This document shows positions 1 to 7,330 of a DNA stretch of 64,000 nt, piece by piece. A model generated the notes under the pieces. That model had not been told where the DNA came from, searched no databases, and saw nothing but the letters and a program-made list of their open reading frames with translations. How positions within the stretch are numbered: position 1 is the stretch's first letter; every line of letters starts with the position of its first letter. The translations under genes and the position numbers were made by a program. Source of the stretch: Streptomyces sp. NBC_00258 (GTDB lineage: Bacteria; Actinomycetota; Actinomycetes; Streptomycetales; Streptomycetaceae); the NCBI RefSeq assembly GCF_036182465.1, contig NZ_CP108081.1, forward strand, positions 8,494,001 through 8,558,000. Direction: 5' to 3'.

Positions 1-131
1 CCCAGGGCGCAGCGGGTGATCGTGATCTGGGCGGGGGACAGGCCGTGGTTCAGGGCCAGTTTGATCCACAGGAAGCCGGAGCCCCAGAGGAGGGCCAGGG
101 CAGCCATGCGGAGGGTCGATGTGAGCGGCAT
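1..131 (-). CDS. EamA/DMT-family transporter (5' part only)
   Basis: Reading leftwards from an ATG at 131, the first 43 residues begin MPLTSTLRMAALALLWGSGF and continue with a hydrophobic helix and a short ALNHGLSPAQIT segment. This is the typical N-terminus of a ten-helix EamA (drug/metabolite) exporter. The gene runs off the left edge, so the substrate and full length are unknown. It is divergent from the LysR regulator that starts at 204, and a LysR gene next to a divergent EamA exporter is a common regulator-target arrangement. The regulatory link is inferred. Confidence 0.75.
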   Translation of the reverse strand, partial: MPLTSTLRMAALALLWGSGFLWIKLALNHGLSPAQITITRCAL

Positions 132-174
132 GCGTCCACGGTGAGGCAGAGTGTGGTGTAAGGACAAGTGAAGG

Positions 175-210
175 ATCTTGCATGCACTGTTAAGCTCTGC
201 TGCATGCTTG
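175..210. promoter_or_regulatory. Paired GCATGC palindromes upstream of LysR/EamA
   Basis: Two copies of the palindrome GCATGC lie at 180-185 and 202-207, exactly 22 bp apart (about two helical turns), each preceded by T. The second overlaps the proposed LysR start codon at 204. The spacing and the divergent gene context suggest a regulator site that could repress the LysR gene and control the EamA exporter. This is inferred from pattern only. Confidence 0.35.
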
Positions 211-1100
211 ATGTGCGACGTATGCAGATGCTGCGGGCCGTGGTGACCAGCGGGTCCGTTACGGCGGCTGCCGCGCGGCTCGGCTATACGCCGTCCGCCG
301 TCAGCCAGCAGATCGCCGTGCTGGAGAAGGAGGCTCGTACGCCTCTGCTCGAACGGGTCGGGCGCGGAGTGCGGCCCACCGCGGCCGGGCTGATGCTCAC
401 CGAGTACGCGGACGTCATCGGGCGGCAGGTCGCCGAGGCCGAGACCGCGCTCGTCGACTTGCTGGAGGGGCGTACGGGGCGGCTCGCCGTGCGGTACTTC
501 GCCACGGCGGGGGCCGCACTGGTGGCTCCGGCTGTTGCCCGGGTGCGGGCCGAACATCCCGGCGTGCAGGTCGAGTTGAAGCTCGTCGACTTCGAGGACT
601 CGCTGCCGGACGTGAAGGAGGGGCGGGCGGATCTGGCGCTCGTGGTCCGGCCCTCGGAGGAGGCAGGGCCCGACGGTGTGCGGCTTGTGCGGCTGCTCGA
701 CGATCCCTACCTCGCCGTGCTGCCCAAGGGGCATCCGCTGGCCGGGCGGGGGACCGTCGCGCTGGCCGACCTTGCCGAGGAGCCGTGGGTGGGCAGCGAG
801 TGGCCCGGGCCGTGCCTCGATGCCCAGCTCTCGGCGTGCGAGGCCGCCGGGTTCCGGCCGCGGTTCGTGGTGGACAGCGGGGACTATGCGACCGCGCAGG
901 GGTTCGTCGCGGCGGGGCTGGGAGTGAGTCTTGTGCCGCGGCTGGGGCTGGGCAGTCGGCATCCGGGCGTTGTGGTGCGGGAGGTTCGGGGGCCGGAGCC
1001 GGTGCGGTCGATCTTTGCTGCCGTGCGGGAGGGGGCGACGCAGTCGCCGGCTCTGCGGAGCTTCGTGAGCGCGCTGAGGGAGGCCGGTGGCGCGGCCTGA
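204..1100 (+). CDS. LysR-family transcriptional regulator
   Basis: The protein has 298 residues. An N-terminal winged helix-turn-helix covers about residues 5-64, with LGYTPSAVSQQIAVLEKE as recognition region, followed by a periplasmic-binding-protein-like effector domain from about residue 90. I chose the ATG at 204 because family members begin just before VRRMQMLRAVV; an upstream GTG at 168 would add 12 residues that look like leader. It is divergently placed to an EamA transporter across 72 bp and probably controls it. The effector ligand cannot be told from the sequence. Confidence 0.85.
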   Translation: MLDVRRMQMLRAVVTSGSVTAAAARLGYTPSAVSQQIAVLEKEARTPLLERVGRGVRPTAAGLMLTEYADVIGRQVAEAETALVDLLEGRTGRLAVRYFATAGAALVAPAVARVRAEHPGVQVELKLVDFEDSLPDVKEGRADLALVVRPSEEAGPDGVRLVRLLDDPYLAVLPKGHPLAGRGTVALADLAEEPWVGSEWPGPCLDAQLSACEAAGFRPRFVVDSGDYATAQGFVAAGLGVSLVPRLGLGSRHPGVVVREVRGPEPVRSIFAAVREGATQSPALRSFVSALREAGGAA

Positions 1101-1257
1101 GGGTGGTCGGCGGCTGGCGGTCGGGTTTCGGCTGCGGGGCGGTGGGGGTTTGTCGCGCCCACGCGGCGGGGCCGCAAATTGTCACGGCCCGGCGCCTCGT
1201 TGGGGGTGCTGCCCAACCGCACCGGGCCGCACCGGACCCGCGTAGGCTCCCGGCTCC

Positions 1258-2130
1258 CTACGCCTTCGTCCGCAGCAACGATCGCCTCGGCGGCTTCGCC
1301 GGGACCAGTTGCGGCAGGGCGTACGGCAGTGATCCGTACCAGAGCCTTGCCACCGTGTAGCCGAAGGCCAGGCAGATCATGCCGCCCACCGCGTCCAGCC
1401 AGAAGTGGTTGGCCGTGGCGACGATGACCACCAGGGTCGCCGTGGGGTAGAGCAGGCCGAGGACACGGACCCACGGCACCGACGCCAGGGCGAAGATCGT
1501 GAGGCCGCACCAGAGGGACCAGCCGATGTGCATGGACGGCATCGCGGCGTACTGGTTCGACATGTTCTTCAGGTCGCCGGAGGCCATGGAGCCCCAGGTC
1601 TGGTGGACCACGACCGTGTCGATGAAGTCGCTGCCGTTCATCAGGCGGGGCGGGGCCAGTGGATACAGGTAGTAACCGACCAGAGCCACACCCGTTGTGG
1701 CGAAGAGGACCATGCGCGTTGCCGCGTAACGGCCCGGGTGGCTGCGGTAGAGCCACACCAGGACGCCCAGCGTCACCACGAAGTGCAGCGTCGCGTAGTA
1801 GTAGTTCATGCCGACGATCAGCCAAGTCACCGAGTTCACGCCGTGGTTGACGGACTCCTCCACGGCGATGCCGAGGTGGTGCTCGACCTTCCAGATCCAG
1901 TCGGCGTTCTCCAGCGCCTTCGTCCGCTGCTCGGGGACCGCGTTGCGGATCAGTGAGTACGTCCAGTAACTCACCGCGATCAGCAGGATCTCGAACCAGA
2001 GCCGGGGGCGGCGAGGCGTGCGCAAGCGGCGCAGGAAACCCTGCCCCGCGCGGCTGTTCGCCTCGTCCGCGACGGGCTGGTGTGCGGCCTGCTCCTGGCC
2101 TTCCAGTGTCGTCACGGTGCTCTCACCCAT
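1258..2130 (-). CDS. PAP2-superfamily membrane phosphatase
   Basis: This is a 290-residue integral membrane protein with about six hydrophobic segments after a hydrophilic N-terminus. The PAP2 signature is visible as AMPSMHIGWS (motif 2, catalytic His) and ANHFWLDAVGG (motif 3, His and Asp). The layout is that of the PAP2_3/AUR1-like group, which acts on lipid phosphates or inositol phospholipids at the membrane. No ribosome site stands out before the ATG at 2130; a GTG at residue 6 preceded by GGTGAG is an alternative start. It is convergent with the LysR gene and upstream of malR in the same orientation. The substrate is unknown. Confidence 0.8.
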   Translation of the reverse strand: MGESTVTTLEGQEQAAHQPVADEANSRAGQGFLRRLRTPRRPRLWFEILLIAVSYWTYSLIRNAVPEQRTKALENADWIWKVEHHLGIAVEESVNHGVNSVTWLIVGMNYYYATLHFVVTLGVLVWLYRSHPGRYAATRMVLFATTGVALVGYYLYPLAPPRLMNGSDFIDTVVVHQTWGSMASGDLKNMSNQYAAMPSMHIGWSLWCGLTIFALASVPWVRVLGLLYPTATLVVIVATANHFWLDAVGGMICLAFGYTVARLWYGSLPYALPQLVPAKPPRRSLLRTKA

Positions 2131-2228
2131 AGAGACAGAGTCTGCCAGATAAGCCCTTCCCCACCGATCATCCCTCGGGTGGGTCCTGCCCGCACGTTCT
2201 ACACCCGGAGTAGGTCGGGCCCTACTGC

Positions 2229-3356
2229 TTACGTACGATTTCGGTCCCCAGGAGCCGAAGCGGTGGAACCCCGCACCACCAGTTCCGGCATGAACACGAA
2301 CTCGCTGTGGGGCGCCGGTGTCCCGCCGATCTCCTCCAGCAACGTACGTACCGCGGCCTGGCCCATGGCCGGGACCGGCTTGCGGACCGTCGTGAGGGGC
2401 GGGTCCGTGAACGCGATCAGAGGGGAGTCGTCGAAACCGACGACGGAGATGTCCTTGGGGACGTCGAGGCCGCGCTGCCGTGCGGCCCGTATGGCACCGA
2501 GCGCCATCATGTCGCTCGCGCAGACGATGGCCGTGCAGTCGCGGTCGATGAGTGCCGCGGTGGCCGCCTGGCCGCCCTCCAGCGTGTACAGCGAGTGCTG
2601 GACCAGACGCTCTTCGATGTCGGACGTGGCCAGGCCCAACAGGTCCTGCATCGTGCGGACGAAGCCCTCGATCTTCCGCTGGACCGGCACGAACCGCTTC
2701 GGGCCCAGGGCGAGCCCGATGTTGGTGTGACCGAGCGAGACGAGGTGGGTGACCGCGAGCGCCATCGCCGCCCGGTCGTCCGGCGAGATGAAGGGCGCCT
2801 GCACCTTTGGCGAGAAACCGTCGACGAGGACGAACGGCACACCCTGGCCGCGCAGCTGCTCGTAGCGCTGCATGTCCGCGGAGGTGTCCGCGTGCAGTCC
2901 GGAGACGAAGATGATGCCGGCGACGCCCCGGTCGACCAGCATCTCGGTCAGCTCGTCCTCGGTGGAGCCGCCCGGAGTCTGGGTCGCGAGGACCGGCGTG
3001 TAGCCCTGCCGCGTCAGCGCCTGGCCGATGACCTGGGCCAGGGCCGGGAATATCGGGTTCTCCAACTCCGGGGTTATCAGCCCGACGAGCCCCTCGCTGC
3101 GCTGCCGCAGCCGTACGGGCCGCTCGTAGCCCAGCACGTCGAGCGCGGCGAGAACGGACTGGCGGGTGGTCGCGGCGACGCCCGGCTTCCCGTTCAGGAC
3201 GCGGCTGACGGTCGCTTCGCTCACCCCCGCCTGGGCTGCGATGTCGGCAAGCCGTGTGGTCACAGGACTGGACTGTACCGGCCGGGTCTCGCCCTGCCCA
3301 CCGAACGAACGACGGGTGCGGGCACTTGATCGGCCCGCTCGGGGCTGCTGCGTCAT
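2229..3356 (-). CDS. malR: LacI-family maltose-operon repressor MalR
   Basis: The protein has 375 residues from the ATG at 3356, which has a GAGGG ribosome site; a GTG at 3263 (VTTRLADIAAQAG) would give 344 residues and is a real alternative. The LacI helix-turn-helix is RLADIAAQAGVSEATVSRVL, followed by a hinge and a periplasmic-binding-like sensor domain (VGLITPELENPIFPALAQV onward). It is divergent from malEFG, the position of MalR in S. coelicolor, where it represses maltose and maltodextrin uptake until inducer binds. CTTGCA repeats in the shared intergenic region, and before the downstream amylase and pullulanase genes, are its likely operators. Family is certain; target assignment rests on synteny. 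Confidence 0.85.
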   Translation of the reverse strand: MTQQPRAGRSSARTRRSFGGQGETRPVQSSPVTTRLADIAAQAGVSEATVSRVLNGKPGVAATTRQSVLAALDVLGYERPVRLRQRSEGLVGLITPELENPIFPALAQVIGQALTRQGYTPVLATQTPGGSTEDELTEMLVDRGVAGIIFVSGLHADTSADMQRYEQLRGQGVPFVLVDGFSPKVQAPFISPDDRAAMALAVTHLVSLGHTNIGLALGPKRFVPVQRKIEGFVRTMQDLLGLATSDIEERLVQHSLYTLEGGQAATAALIDRDCTAIVCASDMMALGAIRAARQRGLDVPKDISVVGFDDSPLIAFTDPPLTTVRKPVPAMGQAAVRTLLEEIGGTPAPHSEFVFMPELVVRGSTASAPGDRNRT

Positions 3357-3756
3357 CGCGTTCCCTCGTGATTCTGGTCGGCATTGCGGTCTGTGCCCGT
3401 TGCGTACGCCGTGTGCGCCCGCGGGAAAGGGGCCCTACGAGGGTTCCCTGCAAGACGCCGACGGGCCGATGATCCCCGTGACGGGTCGGTATGGCAAGAC
3501 CTTGCAGAGTCTTGCACAGAGGTCCCGTGCCCGGTGAACGCCCATGAATCAAGGCTCAGGACGGTCGAGAAGAGGTCACGACCGAGTAACTGTCGGTCGG
3601 GCTTGCATATTTTTGCTGCAAGGTCTTTCGCAACGCTTTCATCGCTGTTACGTTCACGTCGCCCGGCGGCGGCAACGGTGCAGTCGGAGAGTCGGCAGGG
3701 ACGGCGGACGGGGCCGCTCCCTCAAGCACACGGGCTTTCACCCTCAAGGAGAACTC
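3357..3756. promoter_or_regulatory. malR-malE divergent control region
   Basis: This 400-bp gene-free stretch holds two clusters of CTTGCA elements. Near malR, CTTGCAG at 3501-3507 and CTTGCAC at 3511-3517 are direct repeats 10 bp apart. Near malE, CTTGCA at 3602-3607 faces TGCAAG at 3617-3622, a perfect inverted repeat with a nine-base T-rich spacer. A strong AAGGAGA ribosome site for malE is at 3746-3752. Repeats of this kind are known near Streptomyces maltose and amylase promoters. Binding by MalR here is inferred. Confidence 0.6.
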
Positions 3757-5031
3757 ATGCGGCGTGGCATAGCGGCCACCGCACTGGTGGCGTCCCTCGC
3801 CCTCGCGGCGACGGCCTGCGGCGGCGACAGCGACGACAGTGGCAAGGCGGACGGCCCGGTCACCATCACGTGGTGGGACACGTCCAACGCCACCAACGAG
3901 GCACCGGTCTACAAGGCCCTCGCGAAGGAATTCGAGAAGGCCAACCCGGGCATCAAGGTCAAGTACGTCAACGTGCCGTTCGACCAGGCGCAGAACAAGT
4001 TCGACACCGCCGCCGGTTCCAAGGGCGCCCCGGACATCCTGCGCTCCGAGGTCGGCTGGACCCCCGCGTTCGCCAAGAAGGGCTTCTTCCTGCCGCTCGA
4101 CGGCACCGAGGCCCTCGCGGACCAGGCCAAGTTCCAGCCCAGCCTGATCGAGCAGGCCAAGTACGACGGCAAGACGTACGGTGTGCCGCTGGTCACCGAC
4201 ACCCTCGCGCTGGTCTACAACAAGGCGCTCTTCAAGAAGGCCGGCATCGACGGGGCGCCCGCCACCTGGGCCGACCTCAAGACCGACGCCGGCACCATCA
4301 AGAAGAAGACGGGCGTCGACGGCTACTGGGGCTCCACCCAGGCCTACTACGCGCAGTCGTTCCTCTACGGCGAGGGCACCGACACGGTCGACGCCGACGC
4401 CAAGAAGATCACCGTCGCCTCGCCCGAGGCCAAGAAGGCCTACAAGACCTGGCAGGGCCTCTTCGACGGCAACGGCCTGCACAAGGCCGACACCACCGCC
4501 GACGCGTACGCCCACATCCAGGACGCGTTCGTCAACGGCAAGGTCGCCGCGATCGTCCAGGGCCCGTGGGAGATCACGAACTTCTACAAGGGCTCGGCCT
4601 TCAAGGACAAGGGCAACCTCGGCATCGCCACGGTCCCGGCCGGCTCCAGTGGCAAGGCGGGCGCCCCGACCGGCGGCCACAACCTCTCCGTGTACGCGGG
4701 CTCGGACAAGGCCCACCAGGAGGCCTCGCTCAAGTTCCTGAAGTTCATGACCTCGGCGAAGTCCCAGGAGACGATCGCCCTGAAGAACTCCACGCTGCCG
4801 ACGCGCGACGACGCCTACACCACCGAGGTCAAGTCCGACCCGGGCATCGCCGGCTACCAGGGCGTGCTCTCCGCCGCCCAGCCGCGCCCGGCGCTGCCCG
4901 AGTACAGCTCGCTGTGGGGTCCGCTCGACACCGAACTGCCCAAGATCGCCGGTGGCAAGGAGTCCCTGGACAAGGGCCTGGGCAACGCGGAGACCGCGAT
5001 CGCCAAGCTGGTGCCCGACTTCAGCAAGTGA
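3757..5031 (+). CDS. malE: Maltose/maltodextrin-binding lipoprotein
   Basis: The 424-residue protein starts with a lipoprotein signal (MRRGIAATALVASLALAATA, then Cys21), so it should be anchored to the outer face of the membrane. The mature part is an extracellular solute-binding protein of the MalE type, with VTITWWDTSN at the start of the first lobe and a WEITNF segment near the hinge. It captures maltose or maltodextrins and delivers them to MalF-MalG. The start at 3757 is fixed by AAGGAGA five bases upstream and by the signal peptide. It leads the malEFG operon, and a large hairpin separates it from malF. Confidence 0.9.
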   Translation: MRRGIAATALVASLALAATACGGDSDDSGKADGPVTITWWDTSNATNEAPVYKALAKEFEKANPGIKVKYVNVPFDQAQNKFDTAAGSKGAPDILRSEVGWTPAFAKKGFFLPLDGTEALADQAKFQPSLIEQAKYDGKTYGVPLVTDTLALVYNKALFKKAGIDGAPATWADLKTDAGTIKKKTGVDGYWGSTQAYYAQSFLYGEGTDTVDADAKKITVASPEAKKAYKTWQGLFDGNGLHKADTTADAYAHIQDAFVNGKVAAIVQGPWEITNFYKGSAFKDKGNLGIATVPAGSSGKAGAPTGGHNLSVYAGSDKAHQEASLKFLKFMTSAKSQETIALKNSTLPTRDDAYTTEVKSDPGIAGYQGVLSAAQPRPALPEYSSLWGPLDTELPKIAGGKESLDKGLGNAETAIAKLVPDFSK

Positions 5032-5036
5032 CCCGT

Positions 5037-5100
5037 GTGGCCGTCGGATCCGCCGGGCCCCTGCGTGACAGGGGTCAGGGGGGACGGATCCGGCGGCCAC
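5037..5100 (+). terminator. malE-malF intercistronic stem-loop
   Basis: The 125-bp gap after malE carries an imperfect long hairpin. GTGGCCG at its left pairs with CGGCCAC-like sequence at its right, GGATCCG occurs in both arms, and the centre is CCCCTG-CGTGA-CAGGGG. There is no T-run. By analogy with other binding-protein operons, it may protect the malE message from decay or partly terminate transcription, so that MalE is made in excess over MalF and MalG. Confidence 0.6.
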
Positions 5101-5156
5101 CGGCCGTGTCTCCAGAACGTGCGCCCAACCGCTGATTTTCCAGAAGGTGTCGAACC

Positions 5157-6161
5157 ATGACAGTCGTCATCGACCGCGCGACCGGCAAGCGCCGCGGTGA
5201 GCGGGCTCCGCGCCCCGGCCCGCTCCAGCGCATGAAGCACTCGTACCAGCGGTACTGGTACGCGTACGCGATGATCGCCCCGGTCGTCGTCGTGCTCGGT
5301 GTGCTGGTGCTCTATCCGCTGGCGCGGGGCATCTACCTGACGTTCACCGACGCCACGAGCCTCAACTCGGCCCGCACGATCGGCGTCAACCACATCGACG
5401 CCACCTACAAGTTCATCGGCCTGGACAACTACGCCGACATCCTGTGGGGCCCCACCGCGTACGACCGCTTCTGGTCGCACTTCATCTGGACGATCGTGTG
5501 GACGGCCCTGTGCGTGCTGCTCCACTACGTCATCGGCCTCGGCCTCGCGCTGCTGCTCAACCAGAAGCTGCGCGGCCGGACCTTCTACCGGCTCATCCTG
5601 GTCCTGCCGTGGGCCGTGCCGACCTTCGTCACCGTCTTCGGCTGGCGCTTCATGCTCGCCGACGGCGGCGTCATCAACTCCATGCTGGACGCGGTGCATC
5701 TGCCCACACCGCTGTGGCTGGAGGACACCTTCTGGCAGCGGTTCGCCGCGATCATGGTCAACACCTGGTGCGGTGTGCCGTTCATGATGGTCTCGCTGCT
5801 CGGCGGCCTGCAGTCCATCGACGGCGTCCTGTACGAGGCCGCCGAGATGGACGGGGCCAACGCTTGGCAGCGCTTCAGGCACGTGACCCTGCCGGGGCTT
5901 CGGTCGGTCAGCTCCACCGTCGTACTGCTGGGCATCATCTGGACGTTCAACCAGTTCGCCATCATCTTCCTGCTCTTCGGCGACACCGCGCCGGACGCGC
6001 AGATCCTCGTGACCTGGGCCTACCAACTGGGCTTCGGCCAGCAGCCGCGCGACTACGCGCAGTCCGCCGCGTACGGCGTGCTGCTGCTCTCCATCCTGAT
6101 CGTCTTCACCTCCGTCTACCGCCGCTGGCTGGCCCGCAATGAGCAGCAGCTCGCGATCTGA
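5157..6161 (+). CDS. malF: Maltose ABC transporter permease MalF
   Basis: The 334-residue protein has a cytoplasmic N-terminus and about six membrane helices, the first being YAMIAPVVVVLGVLVLYPLA. The ABC-permease EAA loop, EAAEMDGANAWQRF, near residue 230 contacts the ATPase. It forms the translocation channel with MalG for sugar bound by MalE. The stop is 13 bp before the malG start, so the two are translationally close. No ATPase gene is present nearby; in Streptomyces the shared ATPase MsiK, encoded elsewhere, serves such importers. Confidence 0.9.
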   Translation: MTVVIDRATGKRRGERAPRPGPLQRMKHSYQRYWYAYAMIAPVVVVLGVLVLYPLARGIYLTFTDATSLNSARTIGVNHIDATYKFIGLDNYADILWGPTAYDRFWSHFIWTIVWTALCVLLHYVIGLGLALLLNQKLRGRTFYRLILVLPWAVPTFVTVFGWRFMLADGGVINSMLDAVHLPTPLWLEDTFWQRFAAIMVNTWCGVPFMMVSLLGGLQSIDGVLYEAAEMDGANAWQRFRHVTLPGLRSVSSTVVLLGIIWTFNQFAIIFLLFGDTAPDAQILVTWAYQLGFGQQPRDYAQSAAYGVLLLSILIVFTSVYRRWLARNEQQLAI

Positions 6162-6174
6162 GGCAGGAGTCCCC

Positions 6175-7086
6175 ATGAGCACCACCACAGTCACGTCCCC
6201 CGCCCCGGCGGACCGGGACCCCGCGGACACCGCCCCGGCGGGCAAGGGGCCGCGGCGCGGCGAGCGCAGCCTCGCCGGCTCCCTGACCTCGCACGGCATC
6301 CTCGTCGTCGCGAGCCTGATCGCGCTCTTCCCGATCGCCTGGCTCGTCTACCTGTCCCTCGGCCCGGACAAGGACGACTACCTGCACCCCGGGGGCATCC
6401 TCGGCAAGATGACGTTCGACAACTACTCGTTCGTGCTGCAGCACACGCCGTTCTTCGACTGGATGTGGAGCACGCTCCTCGTGTCGCTCGGCACGACCGT
6501 CATCGGCGTCCTGGTCGCGGCCACGACGGGTTACGCGGTCTCCCGCATGCGCTTCCCCGGCTACAAGAAGTTCATGTGGGTCCTGCTCGTCACCCAGATG
6601 TTCCCGGTCGCCGTGCTGATGGTCCCGATGTACGAGATCCTTTCGGAACTCCAGCTCATCGACAACTACTTGGGCCTGATCCTCGTCTACTGCTCGACCG
6701 CCGTGCCGTACTGCGCCTGGCTGCTCAAGGGGTACTTCGACACCATCCCCTTCGAGATCGACGAGGCCGGGCGCGTCGACGGGCTCTCGCCCTTCGGCAC
6801 GTTCTTCCGGCTGATCCTGCCGCTCGCCAAGCCGGGGCTGGCCGTGGCCGCCTTCTACAGCTTCATCACCGCGTTCGGCGAGGTCGCCTTCGCCTCGACG
6901 TTCATGCTGTCCGACACGAAGTACACCTTCGCCGTCGGCCTGCAGAGCTTCGTCAGCGAGCACGACGCGCAGCGCAACCTCATGGCCGCCACCGCGGTGT
7001 TGGTGGCGATTCCGGTCTCCGCGTTCTTCTACCTTGTGCAGAAGAACCTGGTGACCGGGCTTACCGCGGGCGGTACGAAGGGTTAG
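6175..7086 (+). CDS. malG: Maltose ABC transporter permease MalG
   Basis: The 303-residue protein has six hydrophobic segments and an EAA loop with the core EAGRVDGLSPFG, followed by a proline-glycine segment typical of MalG. I chose the ATG at 6175 (MSTTTVTSPAPADRD), which has GGCAGGAG six bases upstream; the frame also opens at 6139 inside malF. It pairs with MalF in the membrane. It closes the malEFG operon, and a dispersed repeat (7131-7172) follows its stop by about 50 bp. Confidence 0.9.
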   Translation: MSTTTVTSPAPADRDPADTAPAGKGPRRGERSLAGSLTSHGILVVASLIALFPIAWLVYLSLGPDKDDYLHPGGILGKMTFDNYSFVLQHTPFFDWMWSTLLVSLGTTVIGVLVAATTGYAVSRMRFPGYKKFMWVLLVTQMFPVAVLMVPMYEILSELQLIDNYLGLILVYCSTAVPYCAWLLKGYFDTIPFEIDEAGRVDGLSPFGTFFRLILPLAKPGLAVAAFYSFITAFGEVAFASTFMLSDTKYTFAVGLQSFVSEHDAQRNLMAATAVLVAIPVSAFFYLVQKNLVTGLTAGGTKG

Positions 7087-7130
7087 CCGTGAGCGGCGAG
7101 CCGTGGGGTCGTCGGTCGTCCGGCGGCCCG

Positions 7131-7172
7131 TCGTGGCTTGTCGCGCAGTTCCCCGCGCCCCTTTCGGGGCGT
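7131..7172 (+). repeat. Dispersed 3' repeat, copy 1 (after malG)
   Basis: The core TCGCGCAGTTCCCCGCGCCC at 7141-7160 is followed by a short hairpin in which CGCCCC pairs with GGGGCG. It lies about 50 bp past the malG stop and reads in the malG direction. Six further loci in the window carry the same core. It may act as a weak terminator or message-end structure. Confidence 0.8.
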
Positions 7173-7223
7173 GGGTGGCGGTCGCGGTGTCCATCCGACC
7201 CCGCTGACACCGCGGCCGCCTCG

Positions 7224-7265
7224 TCAGCAGTCCCACATCAGTAGTCCCGCATCAGCAGTCCCACA
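7224..7265 (+). repeat. 14-bp tandem repeat, three copies, before aglA
   Basis: Three units of 14 bp run head to tail: TCAGCAGTCCCACA (7224-7237), TCAGTAGTCCCGCA (7238-7251) and TCAGCAGTCCCACA (7252-7265). Units one and three are identical and the middle one differs at two positions. The array ends about 65 bp before aglA. Its function is unknown. Confidence 0.85.
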
Positions 7266-7330
7266 AACGAAGAAGACATGCGCCGCTACGGCGACTCAAT
7301 GACCGAACTCAGTTACGTCTCAAGGATGTT

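Noticed and set aside
1101..1257. GCGCCCACGCGGCGGGGCCGC segment between LysR and PAP2 genes as another repeat family member
   Set aside because: Only a single copy is visible here and it forms no clear hairpin, so I could not support it as a repeat.
1258..3552. A single 764-residue frame joining the PAP2 protein and sequence opposite or beside malR
   Set aside because: The upstream part is a shadow of the malR gene in another frame; the PAP2 protein begins at 2130.
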